Assembly (NCBI GenBank): GCA_001464765.1
Contig: LNDV01000030.1
Coordinates: forward strand, 186,001 to 250,000
Direction: 5' to 3'
Length of the DNA stretch: 64,000 nucleotides
Source of the DNA: Betaproteobacteria bacterium Ga0077526
GTDB lineage: Bacteria; Pseudomonadota; Gammaproteobacteria; Burkholderiales; Ga0077523
Part shown: positions 21,121-29,807 of the stretch, in pieces
Layout: every line of letters starts with the position of its first letter
Position numbering within the stretch: position 1 is the first letter of the stretch
Notes under the pieces: generated by a model
Database searches by the model: none
Seen by the model: only the letters and a program-made list of their open reading frames with translations
What the model was told of the DNA's origin: nothing
Program-made: the position numbers and the translations under genes

Positions 21121-22389
21121 GTGGGACAGTTGCTTTTCGGAGCCGTCGCGGACGACTTCACCGGGGCCACGGATCTGGCCAGTACCCTCGTCAAGGCGGG
21201 GATGCGCACCGTTCAACTGCTGGGGGTACCGCGACCGGGCTTCCCGGTGCCGGATGCCGACGCGGTGATCGTCGCGCTCAAGTCGCGGAGCAATCCCGTC
21301 GCCGAGGCCGTGCAGCAGTCCCTCGCGGCGCTCGACTGGCTGCGGAAAGCGGGCACCCGCCAGTTCTACTTCAAGTACTGCTCGACCTTCGACTCCACCC
21401 CCCAGGGCAACATCGGCCCGGTGGCCGAGGCGCTGTGCGAGTCGCTCGGCACGGACTTCACGGTGTTCAATCCGTCGTTCCCGACCAACAAGCGCACTGT
21501 GTATCAGGGGTACCTGTTCGTCGGCGATGTTCTGCTGTCGGAGTCGAGCATGCGGCACCATCCGCTCACGCCGATGACCGACCCGTCGCTCGTTCGCGTG
21601 CTCCAGCAGCAGACGCGCGGCAAGGTGGGTCTCGTGCCGGCAGCGGTCGTCGAAGCCGGTGCCGAGGCCGTACGTGCGGCCATCGCGAAGTTGCGTGCCG
21701 ACGGTGTCCGCCATGCCGTGCTCGACTCGCTGAGCGACCGGCATCTCGCGATTCTCGGCGAAGCCTGCGCCGATCTCCCGCTGGTGACCGGCGGGTCGGG
21801 CATGGCAATGGGATTGCCCGCCAACTTCGTGCGCCAGGGTCTGCTGAAGACGGGGCAGGGCATGGCATTGCCGGCCGTTGCCGGCCATGCGGCAGTCCTT
21901 GCCGGCAGTTGTTCCGCCGCCACGCAGGCGCAGGTGGCCAACATGAAGCAGACCCACGACGCCTTCGAGATCGATCCGCTGTCCATTGCGCGCGGTGAGG
22001 ACGTCGTCGGCAAGGCACTCGAGTGGGCGGGGGCGCGACTCGGCGACCGGCCGATCCTGCTGTACTCGACCGCGTCGCCGGATGCGGTCAGCGCGGTTCA
22101 GTCGCAACTCGGTCGCGCGCACGCCGGCACGCTCGTCGAGGAGACGCTGTCGCAGATTGCGAAGGGTCTGGTGGCCCGGGGCGTGAGGCGACTGGTGGTC
22201 GCGGGCGGCGAGACTTCCGGTGCGGTGGTCGGCGCGCTCGGGGTGGAAGGTCTGATGATCGGCGCCGAGATCGATCCAGGCGTGCCGTGGACCGCCAGCC
22301 TCGGCGAGCCGCGCCTCGCGCTCGCGCTCAAGTCGGGCAACTTCGGTACGGTCGATTTCTTCACGAAGGCGTTCGGAGTCTATCGATGA
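21121..22389 (+). CDS. otnK: 3-oxo-tetronate kinase (four-carbon acid sugar kinase)
   Basis: 422 residues of the DUF1537-type kinase family. The N-terminal domain starts FGAVADDFTGATDLASTLVK (ATP-grasping Asp-Asp) and includes FYFKYCSTFDSTPQGNIGP and NPSFPTNKRTVYQG. The C-terminal domain has TGGSGMAMGLP and VAGGETSGAVVGALG. OtnK phosphorylates 3-oxo-tetronate in D-erythronate/L-threonate-type catabolism. The partner OtnC overlaps by 4 bases, which supports this subtype. GTG 21121 is chosen because AGGAG (21111-21115) is well spaced for it; GTG 21115 is in frame too. No tetronate dehydrogenase or transporter lies nearby. Confidence 0.88.
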   Translation: MGQLLFGAVADDFTGATDLASTLVKAGMRTVQLLGVPRPGFPVPDADAVIVALKSRSNPVAEAVQQSLAALDWLRKAGTRQFYFKYCSTFDSTPQGNIGPVAEALCESLGTDFTVFNPSFPTNKRTVYQGYLFVGDVLLSESSMRHHPLTPMTDPSLVRVLQQQTRGKVGLVPAAVVEAGAEAVRAAIAKLRADGVRHAVLDSLSDRHLAILGEACADLPLVTGGSGMAMGLPANFVRQGLLKTGQGMALPAVAGHAAVLAGSCSAATQAQVANMKQTHDAFEIDPLSIARGEDVVGKALEWAGARLGDRPILLYSTASPDAVSAVQSQLGRAHAGTLVEETLSQIAKGLVARGVRRLVVAGGETSGAVVGALGVEGLMIGAEIDPGVPWTASLGEPRLALALKSGNFGTVDFFTKAFGVYR

Positions 22390-23018
22390 GCGAGGCGAAG
22401 GCTCGCGAGCACATGGCGATGCTCGGCAAGTCGCTGTTCGACCGCGGGCTCGCGTTCGGCTCGGCGGGCAATCTGTCGATGCGGCTCGATGATGGATTTC
22501 TCCTCACCCCCACCAACGCGTGTCTTGGTCGGCTCGACCCGGCCCGCATCTCCAAGGTGGACGAGAGCGGGGCGCACCTGTCGGGCGACAAGCCTTCCAA
22601 GGAAAACTTCCTGCATCTCAACATGTATCGCGAGCGACCCCGGGCGGGGGCGGTCGTGCATCTGCATTCGACCCACTCGGTCGCGGTGTCGGTGCTGGAC
22701 GGGCTGGCGAAGGAGGATCCGATCCCGCCGATCACGGCCTACTACGTGATGAAGATCGGGCGGCTCGTGCTGCTGCCGTACTTTCCGCCGGGCGACCCGG
22801 CGCTGGCCGACGCGGTGCGCGAGGTGGCGGGAAAACATCACTCGATCCTGCTCGCGAATCACGGCCCGGTCATCGCCGGAGCGGATCTCGATGCGGCGGT
22901 CTACGCGACGGAAGAACTGGAGGAGACGGCCAAGCTTTTCCTGATGCTGAGGGGCGAGAAGCTGAAGCTGCTGAGTCGGGACGAGGTGGCGGAACTGGGG
23001 CGTCGCTTCCCGTCATAG
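22386..23018 (+). CDS. otnC: 3-oxo-tetronate 4-phosphate decarboxylase (class II aldolase fold)
   Basis: 210 residues with the class II aldolase/adducin fold. Visible are SAGNLSMRLDDG, TPTNACLGRLD, VVHLHSTHSVAV with the two zinc His, and ILLANHGPVIAG with the third. OtnC decarboxylates 3-oxo-tetronate 4-phosphate to dihydroxyacetone phosphate. The ATGA overlap with otnK indicates coupled translation. Confidence 0.9.
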   Translation: MSEAKAREHMAMLGKSLFDRGLAFGSAGNLSMRLDDGFLLTPTNACLGRLDPARISKVDESGAHLSGDKPSKENFLHLNMYRERPRAGAVVHLHSTHSVAVSVLDGLAKEDPIPPITAYYVMKIGRLVLLPYFPPGDPALADAVREVAGKHHSILLANHGPVIAGADLDAAVYATEELEETAKLFLMLRGEKLKLLSRDEVAELGRRFPS

Positions 23019-23067
23019 GGAAGCCCGCGGGCGGTCGCAGTCCGGAACCCGCACTGCGTGCGGCAAA

Positions 23068-23382
23068 TCAGTGGTCGTCTACATCGCTCCAGCGGCGCTG
23101 GAGATTGCTGTAGTCGTCCGACGAGTCGTGCGCAGCGGGGATTTCCGCCGCGTCGCTGTCGTGTCGCATTTCGTAATCGACGATCTCGCGGAGCAGGGCT
23201 TCCGCGCGGACGGCGGATTCCTGGTCGCGGGCGGTCCGCATGATGCGCGCGAGCAGGTTCTTGGACTCGCGGTAGTCACGCTCATTGGTGATGGGCCGGG
23301 CGAACTTCGCCAGATTCGGGGCGTGGCCATGAGTCATGGCGTAGCCGTGCATCTCTTGCAGCAAACGAAACTCGATCTTCAT
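23068..23382 (-). CDS. Hypothetical protein resembling the N-terminal region of HigA-type antitoxins
   Basis: 104 residues. The segment ARPITNERDYRESKNLLARI followed by LLREIVDYEMRHD recalls the ARPIRTEADYEAAL...EAYE pattern at the start of HigA/HTH antitoxins. Here the chain ends in an acidic tail (DSSDDYSNLQRRWSDVDDH) and no helix-turn-helix follows. No toxin gene adjoins it. It may be a remnant, a stand-alone regulatory fragment, or a false resemblance. It lies between otnC and the MATE gene on the minus strand. Confidence 0.5.
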   Translation of the reverse strand: MKIEFRLLQEMHGYAMTHGHAPNLAKFARPITNERDYRESKNLLARIMRTARDQESAVRAEALLREIVDYEMRHDSDAAEIPAAHDSSDDYSNLQRRWSDVDDH

Positions 23383-23430
23383 GCGTCCCCCTGACGCAAG
23401 TGCGGTGCCAACCCCATGCGGCTCCGCTGT

Positions 23431-24867
23431 TCAACGGTATATCTCGATGCGCCGCCAGGCCGCTGAGTGCCAGCGCGACAGCATCATCACCCCAAGAAGA
23501 AAGATATAAGCCAGAGACGCCCACCACCCGCCGATGGTTCCCCAACCGAAGTGAGGCAGGAAATTCACCCAGCCCTCTCCCGGGGCGAAAGAGAACATGT
23601 GGGCGAGAGGAACGAATCCAACCCATGCGAGCACCACGAGATAAAGCGTGGGCACCTTCACGTCGCCGGCGCCGCGCAGACAGAAGGCCGCGGTCAGGTT
23701 GAGGGCATCGAACACCTGATAAGCGCCTGCGATCCAGATGATTTTCACGCCGAGTTTCACGACGTCTTCTGCACCTGACTGCGACACGTCGGTGAACAAC
23801 GGCACCAACCAGGGGCCTGCGAGTCCGATGCCGAGGCCGACGAATCCCATGTAGACCGCCGAGAGGACAATGGTGACGTTGCCGACCCGCTGCGCCCAGT
23901 CCCGATCGCCGGCGCCGATCGACTGACCCACCAGCGTCGTGCCGGCGATGCCGATGCCGATGGCGGGCAGATAGGCGATGGATGTAAGCATCATTACGAT
24001 TTGTGTCGCCGCGCCCTGCACCACACCGAGCTTCACCTGCATCAGCTGGAACAGCGAGATCGCCACCAGATCGACTGCCGGAAACATTCCGGTCGGAATG
24101 CCGACCGACAGCAGGCGCCGAAATTCACGGGCACGAAAGCGCCACATGAGCCGCGTGCGAAACGGATGCTGCATTGCGGGAGACAGAAACAGCGCGGCCG
24201 AGATGGCGCAGCCGATCGCGAGCGATACCGTCGTTGCCCACGCGGAGCCCGCGATGCCCCAGTCGAGCACGAAGATGAAGAGCGCGTTCAATGCTGCATT
24301 GGCGATTGCGACGAACAGCATGACGAACAGCGTCACCCGCGCGCGACCGAGCCCGTTGAAGAAACCGGAAAGCCCCCACAGCGCGACGGCCAGCGGACCG
24401 CCCAGCAGACGGGGTCGCCACCAGGCGACAGCCTGATCGACGACGGCACCGTCGATGCCGAACGGCGCCAGCAGCGGGGCGCCCGCGAATGCCACTGCCA
24501 CGAACAGTGGCGACATCAGGAGCGTGGCCCAGAGTCCCTGCCAGGTGCTCATTGCCGCCCGTCGTCCCAGTCGGGCACCATAGGCCTGCGCGACGAAAGT
24601 CTGTACCGCGAGGCCGACTCCGCCCAGCGCCAGCAGGAACACGATGGCGAGAAAATGCACTGCCCCCATCGCCGCCATGGCCTCGGTGGAAATCCGGCCG
24701 ATGAACCACGTGTCGGTGAGGTTGAGCACGAGTTGCATCGCGCTGTTCAGCATCAGAGGCAGGGCGAGCAGCACCACTGCGCGCAGGTCCACCCGGCGGG
24801 CGCCGTGTGCGTCGTGGGCCAGAGCCGGGAGGCGCGATTGCCGGTCCCGGTGTGTCGATGCGGTCAA
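23431..24867 (-). CDS. MATE family efflux transporter
   Basis: A 478-residue inner-membrane protein with about 12 hydrophobic helices in two similar halves. LALPLMLNSAMQLVLNLTDTW, FIGRISTEAMAAMG and LLGGPLAVALWGLSGFFNGLG are typical MATE segments. It likely exports drugs or cationic metabolites driven by Na+ or H+. The start is a TTG at 24867; a GTG about 80 bases inside, before the first helix, is also possible. It runs divergent from the CnbZ-like gene with a 160-bp gap. Confidence 0.88.
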   Translation of the reverse strand: MTASTHRDRQSRLPALAHDAHGARRVDLRAVVLLALPLMLNSAMQLVLNLTDTWFIGRISTEAMAAMGAVHFLAIVFLLALGGVGLAVQTFVAQAYGARLGRRAAMSTWQGLWATLLMSPLFVAVAFAGAPLLAPFGIDGAVVDQAVAWWRPRLLGGPLAVALWGLSGFFNGLGRARVTLFVMLFVAIANAALNALFIFVLDWGIAGSAWATTVSLAIGCAISAALFLSPAMQHPFRTRLMWRFRAREFRRLLSVGIPTGMFPAVDLVAISLFQLMQVKLGVVQGAATQIVMMLTSIAYLPAIGIGIAGTTLVGQSIGAGDRDWAQRVGNVTIVLSAVYMGFVGLGIGLAGPWLVPLFTDVSQSGAEDVVKLGVKIIWIAGAYQVFDALNLTAAFCLRGAGDVKVPTLYLVVLAWVGFVPLAHMFSFAPGEGWVNFLPHFGWGTIGGWWASLAYIFLLGVMMLSRWHSAAWRRIEIYR

Positions 24868-25026
24868 GGTCGAGTGTCGTGAAAGGGTGGGACTGCCCGG
24901 TGAACCGACGACGACGCGCGCAGACCTTCAGGTGTCGTGGCGGGTCGGGTGGTTACCGGAATGGCCCGGGGAGCTCGCGCTCTCCCGGGGCCAGTAGAAC
25001 GTAAAGCGGACCGAGGAGCAATCTTC

Positions 25027-25872
25027 ATGAAGTCGTATGACCTCGAACATCTTGTCAGGCGCCGGAGCGCGCTGCGCGCTGTCGTGGGCGCGGGCCTGCT
25101 GGTTGCGGGTACTGTCCGCGCCCAGACCCCGTCGCTGGTGGAACTGCCGGAGCGCGGCTATCGATTCCTGCCGGGCGGTGCCGTGTTCGCCGGCGGCGCC
25201 GTCGCCCTGCCGGGCTTCGAGATCGTCCATGCGGTGCTTCGTCCCTGGCTGCCGCTCGAAGACGGCTACGGCTTCATCGAGTCCCATCTCTCGGCCATCG
25301 GCCGGCCGATGCAGGCTCTGTGCGGCATGGAGCTGCGCCTGCCGCGGCAGCTCACCCTCGACGAGTTCCAGCGATTCAATGCGCCCTACGTGGAGCGCCT
25401 CATCCGATGGGGGCTGCTCGTGGAAGGGCGCAACCCTGTTTCACGGACGAACGTGGTACCTGCCTTCGAGCCGCCGGAGGCGCCCGCGGTTCATGGTTTC
25501 TCCTATACCGTCCCCAGTGCGTCGAAGGGCGGCACGTTCGTGATGGCAGGCATGACCGAGAACTCGCCGTCGGGCATCGTGGCCGCCGGCGACGTCTCTC
25601 CCGAAGGCATGCGCACGAAGGTCGCCCACGTGATCCGCGTGGTCACGCAGCGCGTCGCCTCGCTGGGCGTTGCGGTGGCGGACGCGAGTCACGTCGAGTT
25701 CTACTCGGCGCATCCCGTCGACGGGCTCGTCACCGGCCTGCTCGCCCCGGCCATGGGCGACGGGACGCATCGCGGCCTGCGCTGGCACTACGGCCGTCCG
25801 CCGGTCGTGGATCTGGAGGTTGAACTCGAGGTGCGCAACGTGCTGCGCGAGATCGTCCTCGACGGCCGCTAG
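25027..25872 (+). CDS. CnbZ/RidA-like deaminase family protein with N-terminal export signal
   Basis: From ATG 25027 (behind GAGGAGC) 281 residues. After a basic start the segment RRRSALRAVVGAGLLVAGTV then RAQ looks like a Sec or Tat signal. The rest follows the 2-amino-5-chloromuconate deaminase (CnbZ) pattern as I recall it: PLEDGYGFIESHLSAIGRP, NPVSRTNVVPAFEPP, HGFSYTVPS, SPEGMRTKVAHVIRVVTQR, then a C-terminal WHYGRPPVVDLEVE. RidA-fold enzymes hydrolyse enamines or imines and are normally cytoplasmic, so the signal is unusual. The substrate is unknown; no aromatic catabolic genes are near. Confidence 0.65.
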   Translation: MKSYDLEHLVRRRSALRAVVGAGLLVAGTVRAQTPSLVELPERGYRFLPGGAVFAGGAVALPGFEIVHAVLRPWLPLEDGYGFIESHLSAIGRPMQALCGMELRLPRQLTLDEFQRFNAPYVERLIRWGLLVEGRNPVSRTNVVPAFEPPEAPAVHGFSYTVPSASKGGTFVMAGMTENSPSGIVAAGDVSPEGMRTKVAHVIRVVTQRVASLGVAVADASHVEFYSAHPVDGLVTGLLAPAMGDGTHRGLRWHYGRPPVVDLEVELEVRNVLREIVLDGR

Positions 25873-25881
25873 CCAGTCAGC

Positions 25882-26733
25882 TCAGTCTGCGAGTTCCACC
25901 ACGACGGGCTGGTGATCGGAGGCGTCGAGCGTCTGGTCGACGTGCACGGATCCCAAGCCCGGTGCGAGGTCTTCGGACACGAAGACGAAGTCGCAGCAGA
26001 TCCGCGGGCAGGAAGCATCGAACACGCCCCACGACGGTGGATGGGGCTCGCCAGGATGCGCGGCGATCCAGGCGTCGACCAGACGGGGTTCCCCGCCGGG
26101 GAATGCCGCGGTCATCCGGGCATGTTCGGGGCTGTCCGGCTGAAAGTTGAAGTCACCGCACACGATGGCGCTCGCAGGTCGTGACGCGGCTTCGAAGGGC
26201 TCGCCGCCCCGGCCCGACGCCCTCGGTCTGCGCGCATGCGCCACGGCCTGCGTGTGGATCGCGCGGAGCGCGTCCACCTGCGCCATTCTCTGCAATGCTG
26301 AGTAGTACTCCAGGTGGGTTGATGTCACCCGGACCTCACCGCGCCCGGTCGCCACGATGAGTTCCAGCGCGAGACGCTGCATGCTCGGCACCGACGGATC
26401 CGCCGGCCACGGCAGCAGGTGCCGGAACACCTGCTTCACGGGCAGACGGGTGAACACCGCATTGCCAAACACGTCGCGCCGTCCGTCCGGACCGGCGACG
26501 TCGGTCGCGGCGCCAAAGAAGCCGCGGTAGCCGGGAAGTGCAGCACCGAGCGCCGCCATTTCGTCGGTGCCGTCGTGGCCTTCGAGCCCCGCAAACCCGC
26601 TCGCGACTTCCTGCAGGCACAGCACGTCGAAGTCCGCCAGCGACCGAGCGCACGATGCGATCCGCGCCGGGTCGACCCGCCCGTCCACACCGCGACACCA
26701 CTGCACGTTCCAGGTGATGAGTTTCATCGTCAT
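25882..26733 (-). CDS. Endonuclease/exonuclease/phosphatase family protein
   Basis: 283 residues from ATG 26733, preceded by GGAGGC at a good distance. The longer open frame (to 27216) overlaps arsR and is rejected. EEP-fold motifs appear in order: LITWNVQWCRG, VLCLQEVASG (metal Glu), STHLEYYS (catalytic His region), CGDFNFQPDS (Asp/Asn), and DASDHQPVVVEL (final Asp-His). No signal peptide is present, so it acts in the cytoplasm on a phosphodiester or phosphomonoester. Which substrate cannot be told. It is divergent from the arsenic operon. Confidence 0.88.
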   Translation of the reverse strand: MTMKLITWNVQWCRGVDGRVDPARIASCARSLADFDVLCLQEVASGFAGLEGHDGTDEMAALGAALPGYRGFFGAATDVAGPDGRRDVFGNAVFTRLPVKQVFRHLLPWPADPSVPSMQRLALELIVATGRGEVRVTSTHLEYYSALQRMAQVDALRAIHTQAVAHARRPRASGRGGEPFEAASRPASAIVCGDFNFQPDSPEHARMTAAFPGGEPRLVDAWIAAHPGEPHPPSWGVFDASCPRICCDFVFVSEDLAPGLGSVHVDQTLDASDHQPVVVELAD

Positions 26734-26856
26734 CGTCGACGCCTCCTGCGTATCCCGCTCAATGGGGAACCCGACCAGGCGGAGGGTAAGACGTTTCGCA
26801 GGCCGGTGCACCGCGGGGAACGCGAGTCGAACGTGGCGCTTGACCATGCCTGACAT

Positions 26857-26872
26857 TTCCATGAAACTGGAA
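26857..26872 (+). promoter_or_regulatory. Candidate ArsR operator
   Basis: An inverted repeat TTCCA-N6-TGGAA lies immediately before the arsR start codon. TTCCATG (26857-26863) can also pair with CATGGAA (26874-26880) across the start codon. A TTGACC -35-like box lies at 26840-26845. The position fits autoregulation by ArsR, but the site is only a candidate. Confidence 0.4.
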
Positions 26873-26874
26873 GC

Positions 26875-27201
26875 ATGGAAGAGAAAGCTGCCGTCTCCGC
26901 CCTCGCTGCCCTTGCGCAAGCCGCCCGGCTGCGGGTCTTCCGCGCCCTCGTCGGCGCGGCGCCCGACGGCATGACGCCCGGTGCGCTCGGCGCCATGCTG
27001 GACATCCCGGCGTCGACCCTGTCGTTCCACTTGAAGGAACTGGTCAACGCCGGGCTCGTGCTCGCGGAACGCGACGGCCGCAATCTCATCTACCGGCCCG
27101 CCATCGCGCAGATGAACGAGTTGCTGGGCTATCTCACCGATCACTGCTGCCAGGGGCAGTCCTGCGGGACACCCCGTGCGCGCCGCCGTACCACCTGCTG
27201 A
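26875..27201 (+). CDS. arsR: ArsR family arsenic-responsive repressor
   Basis: 108 residues with the winged helix of the ArsR/SmtB group: LAQAARLRVFRALVG, DIPASTLSFHLKELVNAGLV as recognition helix, and RNLIYRP as wing. No CVC pair lies in the DNA-binding helix; instead a Cys cluster is at the C-terminus (Cys91, Cys92, Cys97, Cys108). That is close to the arrangement Cys95-Cys96-Cys102 described for the Acidithiobacillus ferrooxidans ArsR. It should repress the downstream arsI-acr3-arsN2 genes until As(III) or MAs(III) binds. Confidence 0.92.
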   Translation: MEEKAAVSALAALAQAARLRVFRALVGAAPDGMTPGALGAMLDIPASTLSFHLKELVNAGLVLAERDGRNLIYRPAIAQMNELLGYLTDHCCQGQSCGTPRARRRTTC

Positions 27202-27214
27202 CCAGGAGCCGACC

Positions 27215-27739
27215 ATGAAGCGCTTTCACGTCCATGTACATGTCGAAGATCTCGCCCGGAGCATTGGTTTCTACTCGAAGCTGTTCGCGACGACGCCGGC
27301 GCGGGTGGAGGAGGACTACGCCAAGTGGATGCTCGACGACCCGGCCGTGAACTTCGCGATCTCCACGCGCGGCGCGAAGGCCGGCATCGATCATCTGGGC
27401 ATCCAGACGGACGACCCGGCTGAACTCGCGGCGATGAAGGCCCGCGCGGAAGCCGCCGACATGGCGCTGCTGGATGAAGGCGAGACCACCTGCTGCTATG
27501 CGCGCAGCGAGAAGCACTGGGTGACGGACCCGCAGGGCATCGCCTGGGAGCATTTCCATACGCTCGCGAACATCCCGGTGTTCAACGAAGCCGCCGTGCC
27601 TCAGGCCGCAGCATGCTGCGCACCCGCGGAAGCGCCGGCAGCCGAGATCACGGCATCGGACGACTCCGCCTGCTGCACGCCGACGACCCGCGGCAAGCCC
27701 ATTGCTATTCCCGTGAAGGCTGCCAAGTCCTGCTGCTGA
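27215..27739 (+). CDS. arsI: ArsI, C-As lyase (ArsI/CadI family dioxygenase)
   Basis: 174 residues. Known ArsI enzymes use Fe(II) and O2 to cleave the carbon-arsenic bond of trivalent organoarsenicals such as MAs(III). The extradiol-dioxygenase-like ligands are visible: His5 (or His7), His60 in GIDHLG, and Glu112 in WEHFHTL. The substrate-binding Cys pair is Cys93-Cys94 in ETTCCYAR. The C-terminal tail has three further Cys pairs (134-135, 153-154, 173-174), which may collect As(III). The gene lies 13 bp after arsR and 25 bp before the pump gene. CadI-type cadmium proteins are the alternative, but the ars context favours ArsI. Confidence 0.9.
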   Translation: MKRFHVHVHVEDLARSIGFYSKLFATTPARVEEDYAKWMLDDPAVNFAISTRGAKAGIDHLGIQTDDPAELAAMKARAEAADMALLDEGETTCCYARSEKHWVTDPQGIAWEHFHTLANIPVFNEAAVPQAAACCAPAEAPAAEITASDDSACCTPTTRGKPIAIPVKAAKSCC

Positions 27740-27764
27740 CCCACTGATCGAGGAACCGCCCTTC

Positions 27765-28814
27765 ATGGGTCTGTTCGAACGCTTCCTCACGCTCTGGGTC
27801 GGCCTCGGCATCGCCGTGGGCGTCGGTCTGGGGCTCGTTATGCCGGCGATGTTCCGGACGATCGCGGGCATCGAGTTCGCGCATGTGAACCTCGTGGTCG
27901 CCGTCTTCATCTGGGTGATGATCTACCCGATGATGATCCAGATCGACTGGTCTGCCGTGAAGGACGTGGGGCGCCGACCCCGGGGCCTCGTCCTGACGCT
28001 GGTGGTCAACTGGCTCATCAAGCCGTTCACCATGGCCGCTCTCGGCGTGCTCTTCTTCCAATATGTATTCGCACCGTGGGTGGAGCCCGCGGCCGGCGCC
28101 GAGTACATCGCCGGCATGATCCTCCTCGGGGTGGCGCCCTGCACGGCGATGGTGTTCGTGTGGAGCCAGCTCGTGCGCGGCGACGCGAACTACACCCTGG
28201 TCCAGGTCTCGGTGAACGACCTCATCATGGTATTCGCCTTCGCGCCCATCGCGGCATTCCTGCTGGGCGTGACCGATATCACTGTCCCCTGGGAAACGCT
28301 CCTCCTGTCGACGGTGCTCTATGTCGTGCTGCCGCTCGTCGCGGGCATGGCGACACGGCACGTTCTGTCCCGTCGTTCTGCCACTGCCGTGAGTGACTTC
28401 GTGGGCCGCCTGAAGCCATGGTCCATCGTCGGCCTGATCGCCACGGTCGTGCTGCTGTTCGGGTTCCAGGCCGGAACCATCACCGCGCAGCCGCTCGTCA
28501 TTGCGATGATCGCCGTGCCGCTCGTGCTCCAGAGCTACGGCATTTTCGCGATCGGCTGGGTCGGGGCAAAGCTGCTGAAGCTGCCCCACGACATCGCCGG
28601 ACCGGCCTGCCTCATCGGCACGTCGAACTTCTTCGAGCTGGCGGTCGCCGTGGCGATCTCGCTGTTCGGGCTCGATTCCGGCGCGGCACTGGCCACCGTG
28701 GTGGGCGTCCTGGTGGAGGTGCCCGTCATGCTGTCGCTGGTGTGGGTCGTGAACCGGGTCGCCCCGGCGACGACGCCTCCGGCGGGCGTGCTGCGTGCGC
28801 CCGCGACTCGATGA
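27765..28814 (+). CDS. acr3: ACR3-type arsenite efflux transporter
   Basis: A 349-residue inner-membrane protein with about ten helices. [38 protein letters not shown] and [15 protein letters not shown] carry the conserved ACR3 residues, including the essential Cys of APCTAMVF. It extrudes As(III). Its product clears the inorganic arsenite released by ArsI or by arsenate reductase. The stop overlaps the arsN2 start (ATGA). Confidence 0.94.
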   Translation: MGLFERFLTLWVGLGIAVGVGLGLVMPAMFRTIAGIEFAHVNLVVAVFIWVMIYPMMIQIDWSAVKDVGRRPRGLVLTLVVNWLIKPFTMAALGVLFFQYVFAPWVEPAAGAEYIAGMILLGVAPCTAMVFVWSQLVRGDANYTLVQVSVNDLIMVFAFAPIAAFLLGVTDITVPWETLLLSTVLYVVLPLVAGMATRHVLSRRSATAVSDFVGRLKPWSIVGLIATVVLLFGFQAGTITAQPLVIAMIAVPLVLQSYGIFAIGWVGAKLLKLPHDIAGPACLIGTSNFFELAVAVAISLFGLDSGAALATVVGVLVEVPVMLSLVWVVNRVAPATTPPAGVLRAPATR

Positions 28815-29290
28815 ACGGCGAGGCGTCCATGCGTGTGCGACAGGCGGTCGAGTCCGACTGGCCGGCGATTGCCGCTCTACTCACGTCCGAGAGACTTCCT
28901 CTGGACGGCGCCCGTGACCACCTCAACAGCTTCCGCGTCGCCGAGCGGCGTGGCGATCTCATTGGTTGCGCCGGCATCGAGGACTATGGCAGTGCCGCGC
29001 TGCTGAGATCGGTTGCCGTGTCGGCGTCCGCGAGGGAGCAGGGCGTGGGTAACGCCCTCGTCGAAGCGATGCTCGAAAACGCAGCCGCCTGCGGAATCGC
29101 GGAGATCTGTCTGCTTACCACGACGGCGGAGAAGTACTTCGAGCACCGGGGCTTCCGTCGCGATCCGATCGCGAACGCTCCGTCTGCTCTGCGCGCCTCC
29201 GCCGAGTTTCAGGGCGCCTGCCCCGCGAGCGCCGTCTTCATGCGCCGGGCGCTGACACGCAGCGCGGTTCGCGAGCAGACCCCTGCCTGA
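28811..29290 (+). CDS. arsN2: ArsN2-type GNAT acetyltransferase of the ars operon
   Basis: 159 residues with a GNAT fold: [38 protein letters not shown] and [20 protein letters not shown] (acetyl-CoA loop), then [16 protein letters not shown]. The protein is of the group called ArsN2 in arsenic operons; the true acceptor is unknown (ArsN1 acts on arsinothricin). Translation is coupled to acr3 by a 4-base overlap. A second Met (MRVRQ) seven codons in could be the real start. Confidence 0.82.
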   Translation: MNGEASMRVRQAVESDWPAIAALLTSERLPLDGARDHLNSFRVAERRGDLIGCAGIEDYGSAALLRSVAVSASAREQGVGNALVEAMLENAAACGIAEICLLTTTAEKYFEHRGFRRDPIANAPSALRASAEFQGACPASAVFMRRALTRSAVREQTPA

Positions 29291-29294
29291 GACC

Positions 29295-29807
29295 ATGCCG
29301 TCCAAGCGTCTCGCGGTGTTCGCCATGCGCAAACTCTGGGCGTCTCCGAACACGGTGGTCGGTGCCGCGTTCGCCATTGCAAGCCTGCTGTGCGCCTGGG
29401 CGGTCGGGCGACGACCGAAGTTGTCCCTCGGCCACAATGCCATTCAAGTAACGGAAAGCCCGCTGGTGCCGACCGCGATCGCGCTCGGTCATGTCGTGGT
29501 GTATGGAACCTCGCCCCGGTGGCAACCCGGCCGGCTGTGTTCCCGGAGCGGGCAGTGTCTTGCCCACGAGGAGATGCAGCACACCCTCCAGGCAGAGGTG
29601 CTGGGCCCCCTCTATCTGCCTGCACACGCATTGCTGGGTATCGCGGCGTGGCTGATCGATGGCCGGTGGCACGGCCCGACGAACATCCTGGAGACCGGGC
29701 CGCACGCCGAGGAACCCCGACCTTGGCGTTCGCTCAGCGCGGCAGTGGCATCCGTTCCATCAGGTAGCAGAGGCAGTCCTGCCGGATCACGCGCTGATCG
29801 CGAGTGA
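29295..29807 (+). CDS. Hypothetical membrane protein with HExxH motif
   Basis: 170 residues: an N-terminal hydrophobic segment (NTVVGAAFAIASLLCAWAVG), a middle part GHNAIQVTESPLVPTAIALG, then LAHEEMQHTLQAEVLGPLYL and HGPTNILETGPH. The HEEMQH fits a zincin-type HExxH, so a membrane metallopeptidase is possible but unproven. It starts 4 bp after arsN2, so it may be read through from the ars operon. Its 3' end overlaps the convergent M14 gene by 74 bp, and the last 30 or so residues look non-conserved. Confidence 0.55.
   Translation: MPSKRLAVFAMRKLWASPNTVVGAAFAIASLLCAWAVGRRPKLSLGHNAIQVTESPLVPTAIALGHVVVYGTSPRWQPGRLCSRSGQCLAHEEMQHTLQAEVLGPLYLPAHALLGIAAWLIDGRWHGPTNILETGPHAEEPRPWRSLSAAVASVPSGSRGSPAGSRADRE

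Noticed and set aside
25882..27216. A 444-codon version of the EEP-family gene reaching into arsR
   Set aside because: The N-terminal 160 or so codons are antisense to arsR, and homology and a ribosome site support the start at 26733.
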